From an uncultured Collinsella sp. (GTDB taxonomy: Bacteria > Actinomycetota > Coriobacteriia > Coriobacteriales > Coriobacteriaceae): 9,571 nt of DNA. Location of the stretch: positions 1 through 9,571 of the forward strand of contig CABRNM010000047.1 in the NCBI GenBank assembly GCA_902472315.1, in the 5' to 3' direction. Both the position numbers and the translations under genes were made by a program. Under the pieces are notes generated by a model that saw only the letters and a list, made by a program, of their open reading frames with translations, searched no databases and was not told where the DNA came from. Positions 1 to 7,369 of the stretch are shown here, in pieces; positions within the stretch are counted from its first letter, which is position 1; every line of letters starts with the position of its first letter.

Positions 1-1010
1 GATCTGGCGAGGCGAGCGTTGCTGTCGGCAACATTGGCGAGCCTCCGGTGAACGAGATCGATGGCCGTGCGCATAACGAGTGGTTTGTGGCGGAGCTTTC
101 GAGCTATCAGATCGCAACGACCCAGGAGCTTCACCCCCGTGTGGCGGTGCTGCTCAACATTACCCCCGATCATCTGGGCTGGCATAAGAGCCATAAGAAC
201 TATGCGCTCGCCAAGATTAAGCTCTTCGAGAATATGGTCGACGATGACCTGGTGATTGTTGATGTCGAGGATGCCGGTATCCACGAGTTCGATGAGTACA
301 TCTATGTTCCGGGCCGTCGCATCTGCAAGGTTGCTTTTGACGAGCCTGCGGGCGAGGACGCCGCATTTGTTCGCGATGGCAAGATGGTCATTCGCCTGAA
401 GGGCGTCGAGACCCCGCTCGTCGATACGTCCGAGCTTAAGATTTCGGGCCATCACAATGCAATCAATGCCCTGTGTGCTGCCACGGCGGCCCTGACGGTC
501 GGCGCCGATGTTGACAGTGTGTGTCGCGGCCTGGTCTCGTTCCAGCCGCTGGAGCACCGCGTTGAGCCCTGTGGCGAGATCGATGGCGTGCGCTATGTCA
601 ACGATTCCAAGGCAACGAACACCGATGCGGTCGAAAAGGCCCTGACGGCGTTTCCCGATGACGATGTGATCTTGCTGCTCGGCGGTCACGATAAGGGCAC
701 GCCGCTCGAGTCCTTTGCCCGCGTTGTGATGGATAACGTTCGCTCGGTGGTCTGCTTTGGCGACGCGCGCGAGCGCTTTACCGCCGCTATGGACGAGGCG
801 GATGTCGACGGTGATGTCGATATCGCCCAGGCCGACGACCTGCGCGATGCCGTGGACGTTGCCCGTTCGCTCTCGAGCCGCGGCGATGTGATCTTACTGT
901 CGCCCGCCTGCTCTTCGTTCGATGAGTTCTCGGGCTACGAGGAGCGCGGTCGCGTGTTTAAGGACTATGTGGCCCAGCTTGCCGCTGCGTCCAATACGCA
1001 AATGGAATAG
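1..1010 (+). CDS. murD: UDP-N-acetylmuramoyl-L-alanine--D-glutamate ligase MurD (5' truncated)
   Basis: Cytoplasmic ATP-dependent ligase that adds D-Glu to UDP-MurNAc-L-Ala. The reading frame is open to the left edge (first complete codon at 3) and already encodes the family motif AVGNIG before the GTG at 48, so that GTG is internal and the gene starts upstream. About 335 codons are present; the N-terminal UDP-binding domain and the ATP P-loop lie outside the window. Visible MurD landmarks in order are ELSSYQI, NITPDHLGWH followed by the AKIKLFEN segment that holds the usually carbamylated Lys, HHNAINAL, the substrate loop LEHR then NDSKATNTDAVEKAL, LLGGHDKG, and LLSPACSSFDEF with YEERG near the C-terminus. 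Many family members have DHLD where this one has DHLG. The stop at 1008-1010 lies 9 nt before ftsW, so it is probably cotranscribed with it. The identity is secure. Confidence 0.96.
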   Translation, partial: SGEASVAVGNIGEPPVNEIDGRAHNEWFVAELSSYQIATTQELHPRVAVLLNITPDHLGWHKSHKNYALAKIKLFENMVDDDLVIVDVEDAGIHEFDEYIYVPGRRICKVAFDEPAGEDAAFVRDGKMVIRLKGVETPLVDTSELKISGHHNAINALCAATAALTVGADVDSVCRGLVSFQPLEHRVEPCGEIDGVRYVNDSKATNTDAVEKALTAFPDDDVILLLGGHDKGTPLESFARVVMDNVRSVVCFGDARERFTAAMDEADVDGDVDIAQADDLRDAVDVARSLSSRGDVILLSPACSSFDEFSGYEERGRVFKDYVAQLAAASNTQME

Positions 1011-1019
1011 GGGTTTCCG

Positions 1020-2534
1020 GTGAGAGAGGAGAGCCCCCGACAGAATATGAGGAGGCCCGACTCGGACCGTGCTTCCTCGCAGTGCATCACGCCGCGCGCC
1101 GGTCGTCGCACGCAGGGCATCGGCGAACGTTATATCGCCGGCGTCCCCGCACGTATCATGCGACCCCGCCTGGTCTTTTTGACCTGCCTGTTCTCGCTGG
1201 TCTGTTTTGGCCTGCTTATGGTGTACTCGGCTTCTTCAGTCGAGGCGCTTCACGAGAACGACTCCGCGACCTACTTTTTGTTCCGGCAGTTTATGTTCAC
1301 TGTCGTCGGTGTTGCTGCCCTCGAGTTCATCGCGCGCGTTGCACCCGATAGCTGGTTTGGCGAAGGGGCGCTTAAACTTGCCCTTATCGCTATGATGATC
1401 TTGCTGCTTGCGGTGTTCCTCTTTGGTAGCGGCAGCCGTGGCGCTACGCGTTGGCTGAGCATTGCCGGCATTCAGTTTCAGCCATCGGAGTTTCTCAAGC
1501 CGTTTGCCATTGCCTATTCTGCCATCATGCTCGATCGCGTGTTTTCGCCCGGCGGTAACATCAATGAGTTCCTTAAGGGCATGGGCTTATATTTGGGCAT
1601 ATCGCTCGTCTTGATTTTTATTCAGCCCGACTTTGGCACCATCCTGATTATTCTGTTGACGATCATGTGCATGGCGCTTTTTGCCGGTCTTGACCCAAAA
1701 TTCATTATCGGTGCGATTCTTGCTGGCGCCGTCATCATCGTGATCGCTCTTGTCGTCGAGCCGTACCGTATGGTGCGCATTCAGGTTCTCTTGAACCCTT
1801 GGGCAGATGAATATGGAGACGGGTATCAGGCAACGCTCGCCATTATGGCGTTTGCTTCGGGCGGACTGTTCGGCCGCGGTATCGGCAACTCAACCATGAA
1901 GTACTCGTATTTGCCCGAGGCACACAACGACTACATCCTGGCCATCATTGGCGAGGAGGTTGGCTTTTTGGGGACGCTGCTGTTTTTCTTGGTGTTTGCG
2001 ATGCTGATCTACTCGGCGTTTCGAATTGCCGAGCAGGCCGCCGATCGTCGCGGGGCGCTCATGGCTTCGGGCTCTGCGGTTATCCTCGCGGTGCAGTTTT
2101 TGATCAACGCGCTGGGTATTCTCAACGTGTTTCCTATGACGGGTAAGCCGCTGCCGTTTATCAGCTATGGCGGCTCGTCGATTATCGTGTCGCTCATGCT
2201 CGCCGGGCTTATTTTACGCGTCTCGCACGAGAGCGCTCGACGCGATGAATACGATCGTCGTCGCGATAGCTTTGCCGTTATGGACGAGAGCACTGCCGGT
2301 GTTCCCCATACGCGTGGGGAGCGCTCGTCGCGTGGCGGTTTTACCGTCTTGAACGGTTTTGCTTCGGAGTCGGATGCCCGTCCGCGCTCGGCGCCGCAGA
2401 GTCGCCCGCAACGACCGACGCCGCGCAATACGGGTGGCGGATATAATCGGATCGACTTGAATTCGGACCCGTCGGCGCGCTTGCGCACCGACGACCAGGG
2501 GCCGCGCGTACGAAGGGACTACCATGACCGATAA
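1020..2534 (+). CDS. ftsW: Septal peptidoglycan glycosyltransferase FtsW (SEDS family)
   Basis: Polytopic membrane enzyme that polymerises lipid II into glycan at the septum, normally with a class B PBP partner. The chosen GTG start has a TAGGGG ribosome site at 1008-1013 that overlaps the murD stop. A 46-residue hydrophilic N-terminus precedes the first membrane segment (about 50-70, ending in the hallmark MVYSASS). Roughly ten hydrophobic segments run to about residue 400. SEDS landmarks are RWLSIAGIQFQPSEFLK (144-160), QPDFGT (202-207), PEAHNDYILAIIGEE (299-313) with the putative catalytic Asp304, and PFISYGGSS (379-387). After Arg400 comes a cytoplasmic tail of about 100 residues, rich in Arg, Ser, Pro and Asp and predicted disordered. 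FtsW and RodA are close relatives; the position between murD and murG makes FtsW the right call. Its 3' end overlaps murG by 11 nt. A later start at Met10 or Met47 cannot be excluded. Confidence 0.95.
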   Translation: MREESPRQNMRRPDSDRASSQCITPRAGRRTQGIGERYIAGVPARIMRPRLVFLTCLFSLVCFGLLMVYSASSVEALHENDSATYFLFRQFMFTVVGVAALEFIARVAPDSWFGEGALKLALIAMMILLLAVFLFGSGSRGATRWLSIAGIQFQPSEFLKPFAIAYSAIMLDRVFSPGGNINEFLKGMGLYLGISLVLIFIQPDFGTILIILLTIMCMALFAGLDPKFIIGAILAGAVIIVIALVVEPYRMVRIQVLLNPWADEYGDGYQATLAIMAFASGGLFGRGIGNSTMKYSYLPEAHNDYILAIIGEEVGFLGTLLFFLVFAMLIYSAFRIAEQAADRRGALMASGSAVILAVQFLINALGILNVFPMTGKPLPFISYGGSSIIVSLMLAGLILRVSHESARRDEYDRRRDSFAVMDESTAGVPHTRGERSSRGGFTVLNGFASESDARPRSAPQSRPQRPTPRNTGGGYNRIDLNSDPSARLRTDDQGPRVRRDYHDR

Positions 2535-3639
2535 GATGACCGTTGCTATCGCAGCCGGCGGCACGGCGGGACATATCAACCCCGCACTCGCCTTGGCCGA
2601 GGAGCTACGTGACCGTGGCCACCACGTTGTGTTTGTGGGTCAGTCGCATAAGCTCGAGGGTCGTCTGGTTCCCGAGGCAGGGTTCGATTTTGTGCCGATT
2701 ACGGTTACGGGCTTCGACCGCTCTCGCCCTTGGACGGCGTTGAGCTCGCTGTGGCGTGTCTATAAGGCGAAGCGCACGCTCGGCAGCCATTTTTCTAAAG
2801 CCTGCAAGCCCGATGTCGCTATAGGTTTTGGCGCCTATGTCGAGGTCCCGCTTCTGGGCTGGTGCAAAGACGCGGGCATTCCGTATCTGCTGCACGAACA
2901 GAACTCCGTTCCGGGCCTTGCTAACAAGATGATGAGTTCGCATGCCGCCCGCGTTTGCATCTCGGTGCCGGCAGCACGTTCCGTGTTTGAGCGCGAGGGC
3001 GATCCTGACCATGTGCTCATGACCGGCAACCCCGTGCGCCGTTCTGTGATCGAGGGGGATCGGGTTCGCGGTCGCAGGGCTCTCGCCGTGCCTGAGGACG
3101 CCACACTCCTGCTGGTTTTTGGCGGCTCACTTGGTGCTCAACATCTTAATGAGCGCGTGGCTTCGCTTAAAAACGAGTTGCTCTCGCGCGATAATCTCTA
3201 TGTTTTGCATTCGACGGGCGCCGATGGCTTTGAGGACACCGAGCGTGCTCTTGCCCTGATGCCCGAGGAGGCGAAGCGGTATCGCGTCCAGCCCTACATC
3301 GACAATATGGGCGATATGCTGGCCGCGGCCGATTTGGTCCTCTCGCGCTCGGGCGCTTCGAGCGTTGCCGAGATCGCGGCCCTTGCCACACCTTCGGTAC
3401 TGGTGCCGTATCCGCATGCGACGGCCGATCATCAGACCACCAATGCCCGCTATCTGGTCGATGCCGGTGCTGGCGTGCTCTGCGCCGATGCCGATATCGA
3501 TACCCAGGCGTTTGCCGATGAGCTGCTGCATCTTATCGATGATGCGCAGGCGCGCGATGCCATGCGTCAGGCGGCTCGCGGTTTGGCCCAGGACCGCGCT
3601 GCCGTCCTTTTGGCAGACGCGGTAGAAGGATTGCGTTAG
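2524..3639 (+). CDS. murG: UDP-GlcNAc--undecaprenyl-PP-MurNAc-pentapeptide GlcNAc transferase MurG
   Basis: Membrane-associated GT-B glycosyltransferase that converts lipid I to lipid II, the substrate of FtsW. The 371 residues match the usual family length. The N-domain has the glycine-rich loop GGTAGHINPALALAEEL with the conserved His17. The C-domain has GGSLGAQHLNE (200-210), SRSGASSVAEIAALATPSVLVPYP with Glu283, which corresponds to the family residue that contacts UDP-GlcNAc, and HATADHQTTNA with Gln304 and Asn307. The ATG at 2524 is preceded by AAGGGA at 2513-2518 with a 5-nt spacer and lies inside the end of ftsW, in the arrangement ATGACCGATAA, which suggests coupled translation. A second in-frame ATG at 2536 (Met5) is a less favoured alternative start. 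Confidence 0.97.
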   Translation: MTDKMTVAIAAGGTAGHINPALALAEELRDRGHHVVFVGQSHKLEGRLVPEAGFDFVPITVTGFDRSRPWTALSSLWRVYKAKRTLGSHFSKACKPDVAIGFGAYVEVPLLGWCKDAGIPYLLHEQNSVPGLANKMMSSHAARVCISVPAARSVFEREGDPDHVLMTGNPVRRSVIEGDRVRGRRALAVPEDATLLLVFGGSLGAQHLNERVASLKNELLSRDNLYVLHSTGADGFEDTERALALMPEEAKRYRVQPYIDNMGDMLAAADLVLSRSGASSVAEIAALATPSVLVPYPHATADHQTTNARYLVDAGAGVLCADADIDTQAFADELLHLIDDAQARDAMRQAARGLAQDRAAVLLADAVEGLR

Positions 3640-3736
3640 TTAGACGGGATATCGCGGGTCGCCCTCGCGCGGATGCGATAGGTGCGGTACAGTAGACGGG
3701 TTACAGGCAGTGTTTACGCAAGGAGTACACGAGCAC
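3640..3736 (+). promoter_or_regulatory. murG-murC intergenic gap, possible murC promoter
   Basis: This 97-nt gap breaks an otherwise tightly packed gene run. It contains TACAGT at 3688-3693, which fits a TAnnnT -10 element but has no recognisable -35 at 16-18 nt. The element TAGACGGG followed by A/T and TA occurs twice (3641-3651 and 3693-3703). An imperfect GC-rich hairpin around 3652-3668 has no T-run, so I do not call a terminator. A promoter for the murC-murB-ftsQ block is plausible but not shown. Confidence 0.25.
3720..3725 (+). promoter_or_regulatory. Ribosome binding site that decides the murC start
   Basis: AAGGAG lies 11 nt before the ATG at 3737. The frame is also open from a GTG at 3710, but that start has no ribosome site in front of it and would place this AAGGAG inside the gene. 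The ATG is therefore preferred. Confidence 0.75.
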
Positions 3737-5155
3737 ATGGCTGATTCCCAGACTGCAACCTCCGCGCCCGATTTCAAGAGCGCCCATTTTATCGGTATCG
3801 GTGGCGCCGGCATGAGCGGCATCGCCCTCGTCCTTCACGAACGCGGTTATGTCGTTACCGGCTCCGACCTTAAGACGTCGCGCTATATTCGCCAGCTTAC
3901 CCGCGCCGGCGTGAAGGTGCATGTGGGCCATGAGGCCGCCACCATCGACGAGGTCAAGCCCGATGTCGTCGTGGTCTCTACCGCTATTCCCGAGTCCAAC
4001 CCCGAGCTCGTCCGTGCGCGCGAGCTGGGTATTCCCGTGTGGCCTCGCGCCAAGATGCTCTCGGCTCTGGGCCACGGCTACACCACCGTCGCCGTTGCCG
4101 GTACTCACGGCAAGACCACGACCTCTTCGATGTGTGCCACCATGCTCGACCGCATGGGCCTGGACCCCAGCTTCCTGATCGGCGGCATTGTCGAGGGCTA
4201 CGATACCAACGGCAAGAACGGCTCGGGCGACTATTTTGTCGCCGAGGCGGATGAGTCCGACAGCTCCTTCCTGTTCCTTAACCCCAATGTGGTCATCGTG
4301 ACCAACGTCGAGGCCGACCATCTCGATCATTACTCGGGTATCGAGGAGATCGAGGCCACCTTCGCCAAGTTTATGAGTTTGGTGGGCGAGGACGGCACGG
4401 TCATCGTCTGTGGCGAGGACCCGCATCTGGTCGAGCTTGCCAAGTCGACGGGCCGTCATGTGCTTTCCTATGGCTTTGCCGAGACCAACGACATCGTCTG
4501 CGTGCATCCGGATGTCAAGGGCATCCAGAGCGACTTTATCGTTCGCTTTGAGGACGGCACCGAGCACGCTGTCGAGATTAAGAGCAACCCCGGTCGTCAC
4601 AACATGCTCAACGCCACGGCCGTCTTGACCGTCGCTCATGTCCTAGGCCTCGATATCGACGCCGCCGCTAAGGCACTTTCGAGTTTTGAAGGCGTCCGCC
4701 GTCGCTTTACCCACGTGGGCGATATCGACGGCATCACGGTGGTTGACGATTACGGCCATCATCCCACCGAGATCAAGGCGACGCTCGCTGCTGCCTCTTC
4801 GCTGGGCTACAAACATGTCGACGTCGTGTTCCAGCCGCACCGCTATTCGCGCCTGCAGGCTCTGTGCGATGACTTTGCCGACGCATTCGCCAATGCTGAC
4901 AAGCTGCTGTTGATTGACGTGTTCTCTGCCGGCGAGATGCCCATCCCGGGCGTCACGTCCAAGATGCTTGCCGATACCGTGCGCGCCAAGCACCCCGGCA
5001 AGGAGGTCGTGTACTGCTCGAGCCGTCTTGAGCTCAATGAGGAGCTCGAGAAGATGGTGGGCGAGGGCGATTTGCTGCTTACCATGGGCGCCGGCGACGT
5101 CACGACGGTCGGCCCCGAGTTCATCGAGTATCTGACTGCCAAGAAAGACGCTTAA
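3737..5155 (+). CDS. murC: UDP-N-acetylmuramate--L-alanine ligase MurC
   Basis: Cytoplasmic Mur ligase that adds L-Ala to UDP-MurNAc, the first peptide step. From the ATG at 3737 it has 472 residues, the normal length. The N-domain begins with the Rossmann-like HFIGIGGAGMSGIA (17-30). The ATP P-loop is AGTHGKTTTSS with Lys126. Further landmarks are EADESDSSF, VTNVEADHLDHY, GRHNMLNATA, FEGVRRRF, VVDDYGHHPTEI, QPHRYSR, DVFSAGEMPIPGVTS and LTMGAGDVTTVG, which together distinguish MurC from MurD, MurE and MurF. Codon choice leans more to C-ending codons than in ftsW, murB or ftsQ and resembles ftsZ, suggesting selection for expression. murB follows 5 nt after the stop. In-frame extension to the GTG at 3710 is the only start alternative seen. 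Confidence 0.97.
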   Translation: MADSQTATSAPDFKSAHFIGIGGAGMSGIALVLHERGYVVTGSDLKTSRYIRQLTRAGVKVHVGHEAATIDEVKPDVVVVSTAIPESNPELVRARELGIPVWPRAKMLSALGHGYTTVAVAGTHGKTTTSSMCATMLDRMGLDPSFLIGGIVEGYDTNGKNGSGDYFVAEADESDSSFLFLNPNVVIVTNVEADHLDHYSGIEEIEATFAKFMSLVGEDGTVIVCGEDPHLVELAKSTGRHVLSYGFAETNDIVCVHPDVKGIQSDFIVRFEDGTEHAVEIKSNPGRHNMLNATAVLTVAHVLGLDIDAAAKALSSFEGVRRRFTHVGDIDGITVVDDYGHHPTEIKATLAAASSLGYKHVDVVFQPHRYSRLQALCDDFADAFANADKLLLIDVFSAGEMPIPGVTSKMLADTVRAKHPGKEVVYCSSRLELNEELEKMVGEGDLLLTMGAGDVTTVGPEFIEYLTAKKDA

Positions 5156-5160
5156 ACCCC

Positions 5161-6072
5161 ATGGGTCTGTTTAACGCCGTCATGGCGCTTTCGGGCATGA
5201 TCGATACGGACGTAATTGAGGATGAACGCCTCGCGCGCCATACGAGCTATCGTATCGGCGGCAAGGCGGACCTCTTTGTGACGTGTCACAGCTATCATGC
5301 CTTGCGTCGCGCCGTGGCGGTGCTCGATCGTGAGCAGGTGCCGTGGGTCATTATCGGCAAGGGATCTAATCTGCTTGTTGCCGATGCAGGCTATCGCGGC
5401 GCCGTCATTTCGTTGGGGCGTGAGTTCCAGCGTACGGTTGTCGCCGAAGACGGTTGTACGCTGACGGTCGGTGCGGGCGTGATATTCGCTCGCCTAGTCA
5501 ACGACGCGCTGTCGCGTAGCCTTTCGGGCCTTGAGTTTGCGGTCGGTATTCCCGGCTCCGTTGGCGGCGCCGTGTCCATGAATGCCGGCACGCGAACCGA
5601 GTGGATTGGCTCGCTGGTCGAAGATGTCGTTACGTTTGACCCGAGCTCCGGCATCAAGCATTACGCGGGCTCGGAGATCGCTTGGGGCTACCGTGAATGC
5701 AGCCTGCCGCGTAACGAGATCATTCTGGAGTGCGTGCTCAAGCTCAAACCTGCGCCCAAGGCCGATATCCGTGAACGTATGGAGCGGTACCTGACGCGGC
5801 GTAAGCGCACACAGCCCATGGGCTGTGCATCCTGCGGGTCGGTATTTCGCAACCCGCCCGATGCGAGCGTGGGCAAGCTTATCGAGGATTGTGGATTAAA
5901 GGGTTTTTCGGTTGGCGGCGCGGAAGTTTCGCCCGTACACGCTAATTTTATCGTTAATAACGGAACCGCCTCGGCCGATGACGTGGCCGCGGTTATCAGA
6001 CATGTGCACGGAAAGGTGAGGGAGGCGTATGGCATCGAGCTCAGACCGGAAGTTAAATTCCTCGGCTTCTAG
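5161..6072 (+). CDS. murB: UDP-N-acetylenolpyruvoylglucosamine reductase MurB
   Basis: FAD- and NADPH-dependent cytoplasmic enzyme that reduces UDP-GlcNAc-enolpyruvate to UDP-MurNAc, the substrate of MurC. The 303 residues fit the short (type II) MurB class. The FAD domain shows TSYRIGGKADLF, IIGKGSNLLVADAGYRGAVISLG and GLEFAVGIPGSVGGAVSMNAG. Catalytic positions are recognisable as Arg178 in WGYRECS, Ser227 in GSVFRNP and Glu297 in RPEVKFLG. The ATG at 5161 is 5 nt after the murC stop and has no clear Shine-Dalgarno sequence, so translation probably depends on ribosomes arriving from murC. In-frame ATGs at 5182 and 5197 also lack ribosome sites, which leaves the exact start uncertain. The last 44 nt overlap ftsQ, including the Glu297 codon. 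Confidence 0.95.
   Translation: MGLFNAVMALSGMIDTDVIEDERLARHTSYRIGGKADLFVTCHSYHALRRAVAVLDREQVPWVIIGKGSNLLVADAGYRGAVISLGREFQRTVVAEDGCTLTVGAGVIFARLVNDALSRSLSGLEFAVGIPGSVGGAVSMNAGTRTEWIGSLVEDVVTFDPSSGIKHYAGSEIAWGYRECSLPRNEIILECVLKLKPAPKADIRERMERYLTRRKRTQPMGCASCGSVFRNPPDASVGKLIEDCGLKGFSVGGAEVSPVHANFIVNNGTASADDVAAVIRHVHGKVREAYGIELRPEVKFLGF
5810..5827. repeat. Perfect 18-bp palindrome inside murB
   Basis: CACAGCCCATGGGCTGTG is an exact inverted repeat with no spacer. It lies in the codons just before the GSVFRNP motif of murB, about 200 nt before the ftsQ start. It may be an operator-like site or a coincidence of coding sequence. Confidence 0.6.
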
Positions 6073-7297
6073 AGCATCGAAACCAACCTTCCGCCGCGCC
6101 GGAGGGCGTTCCGGCGCACCGTCTCAGCCTCAACGTAAATCCGTTATGCCTTCTAAGCCTGCTGGGTCCGTGCGGCCTGCCAAGCGTTCGACTGCCGGTT
6201 CGCAGCTTGGCGGACGCCCCGCGGCCAAAAATGTTGCTCGTCCGGTGGCACGTCCCTCGGTGACGCCCAAACCGGCGATGGGTGCCATACCTTCTCGCCC
6301 CATAGCGTCGCCCAAGCCCTCGTTGGGGGCAAAGGTGACGCGTCCCGGTCGCGCGCTGGGTGCATCTAAGCCACGTATGCTGACGTCGGTGTCGGCCTCC
6401 GCAAAACCGCAATCGGGCAAAAAGGGCTCTAATCCGCTGTCATCGATCGGCGCCCTGGCAAATCATGCGGCGGGTGCCGCTTCTGCCGTTAAGGGCAAGG
6501 GCAAAATCGTGGGCGGCATCCTTGCCGCTCTGGCAGCGCTTGCAGTCGTTGCCGTCGTCGTCATTAACTCTGGCCTGTTCGCCGCTACCGATATTCAGAT
6601 CCAGGGCAGCGAGCATGTGACCAAGCACGATGCCATCCAGCTGATCGATCTGCCCGAGAACACGTCGCTGTTCAATGTGAATTCCGACCAGATCACCGAG
6701 GGCCTTAAGCAAAATCCGTGGGTCTCGGGCGTGGATGTCCAACGTCAATTTCCCCATACGCTCATCATCACGCCGACGGAACGCAAAGTTATCGCAATCG
6801 CCTACATTAGCTCCGACGATCTTGCCTGGGCGATCGGGGACGATGACACATGGATTGCACCACTGTCTACCTCGGTCGATGTTGACGACCAGGGCAATGT
6901 CATCACAACGGGGGAGGGTGCCAACACCCTAAACGGTATCGATGCCGCCCTGGCACTCGCTAAACATTACGGTGCCGTGCTGTTGACCGATGTCTCGGCC
7001 GATGTCGCACCGGTTTCGGGGCAAGCCGTAAATTCCAAGGCCGTCAAGGCCGGCCTGGATTACGTCCGCGGTTTCTCGAGCGAGTTCCTGGGCCAGGTCA
7101 AGGATATTTCCACGCCCTCGGTCGAGGCCATCTCGGCGAATCTCGATAACGGTATCGAGGTGTCGCTCGGAGATTCGGACGACATTGCCAAAAAGGAGCG
7201 TATCGTGACCAAGCTGCTTTCGCAGGTGGAGGGCGTGACGTATATCAACGTTCGATCTCCTGGCAACTATACGTTTAGGAACGCACCGACCTCGTAG
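6029..7297 (+). CDS. ftsQ: Cell division protein FtsQ (DivIB family) with long basic N-terminus
   Basis: Single-pass membrane protein that links the early and late divisome and recruits the FtsL/FtsB (DivIC) partners. The 422 residues fall into three parts. Residues 1-159 are a cytoplasmic low-complexity region rich in Pro, Ala, Ser, Lys and Arg, with no Asp or Glu between residues 7 and 187. Residues 160-184 are the membrane helix. The outer part begins with a POTRA domain (about 185-255; landmarks IQIQGSEHVTKHDAIQLI, NTSLFNVNSDQI, NPWVSGVDVQRQFPHTLIITPTER), followed by the FtsQ/DivIB beta domain. The ATG at 6029 follows GGAGG at 6021-6025 with a short 3-nt spacer, or AAGGTG further upstream, and lies within murB. 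The next in-frame ATG (Met40) has no ribosome site. The family call rests on the POTRA domain, topology and gene order, since primary sequence is weakly conserved in FtsQ. Confidence 0.92.
   Translation: MASSSDRKLNSSASRASKPTFRRAGGRSGAPSQPQRKSVMPSKPAGSVRPAKRSTAGSQLGGRPAAKNVARPVARPSVTPKPAMGAIPSRPIASPKPSLGAKVTRPGRALGASKPRMLTSVSASAKPQSGKKGSNPLSSIGALANHAAGAASAVKGKGKIVGGILAALAALAVVAVVVINSGLFAATDIQIQGSEHVTKHDAIQLIDLPENTSLFNVNSDQITEGLKQNPWVSGVDVQRQFPHTLIITPTERKVIAIAYISSDDLAWAIGDDDTWIAPLSTSVDVDDQGNVITTGEGANTLNGIDAALALAKHYGAVLLTDVSADVAPVSGQAVNSKAVKAGLDYVRGFSSEFLGQVKDISTPSVEAISANLDNGIEVSLGDSDDIAKKERIVTKLLSQVEGVTYINVRSPGNYTFRNAPTS
6263..6352 (+). repeat. Tandem 15-residue repeat in the FtsQ N-terminus
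   Basis: Residues 79-93 (TPKPAMGAIPSRPIA) and 94-108 (SPKPSLGAKVTRPGR) of FtsQ align without gaps. They are identical at P, K, P, G, A, R and P and similar at several other positions. The DNA copies have diverged, so this is an old duplication or composition-driven convergence. Confidence 0.5.
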
Positions 7298-7315
7298 CGT
7301 TTTCTGGCCTTTGTT

Positions 7316-7340
7316 GACGGGGCATACCGCGCCGTTTATC
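7316..7340 (+). terminator. Weak hairpin after ftsQ, possible terminator
   Basis: Nineteen nt after the ftsQ stop, ACGGGGC (7317-7323) pairs with GCGCCGT (7329-7335) around the loop ATACC, with one internal G-G mismatch. It is followed by a short interrupted T-rich run. If it terminates transcription, it would do so incompletely and would insulate ftsZ from the upstream block only in part. Confidence 0.3.
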
Positions 7341-7369
7341 TGGTTTGTTTGGTTTTCACCGTCAATTAT

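Noticed and set aside
48..1010. GTG at 48 as the murD start
   Set aside because: The same frame is open to the left edge and already encodes the MurD motif AVGNIG before position 48, so the gene is truncated by the window.
3652..3668. GC-rich hairpin after murG as a terminator
   Set aside because: The stem is short and imperfect and no T-run follows.
3710..3736. GTG at 3710 as the murC start
   Set aside because: It would add nine residues with no ribosome site ahead, and AAGGAG at 3720-3725 is placed for the ATG at 3737.
3701..4639. Open frame of 312 codons on the minus strand opposite murC
   Set aside because: It is antisense to a fully supported murC, has no ribosome site or family motif, and its composition reflects the strong third-position C bias of murC.
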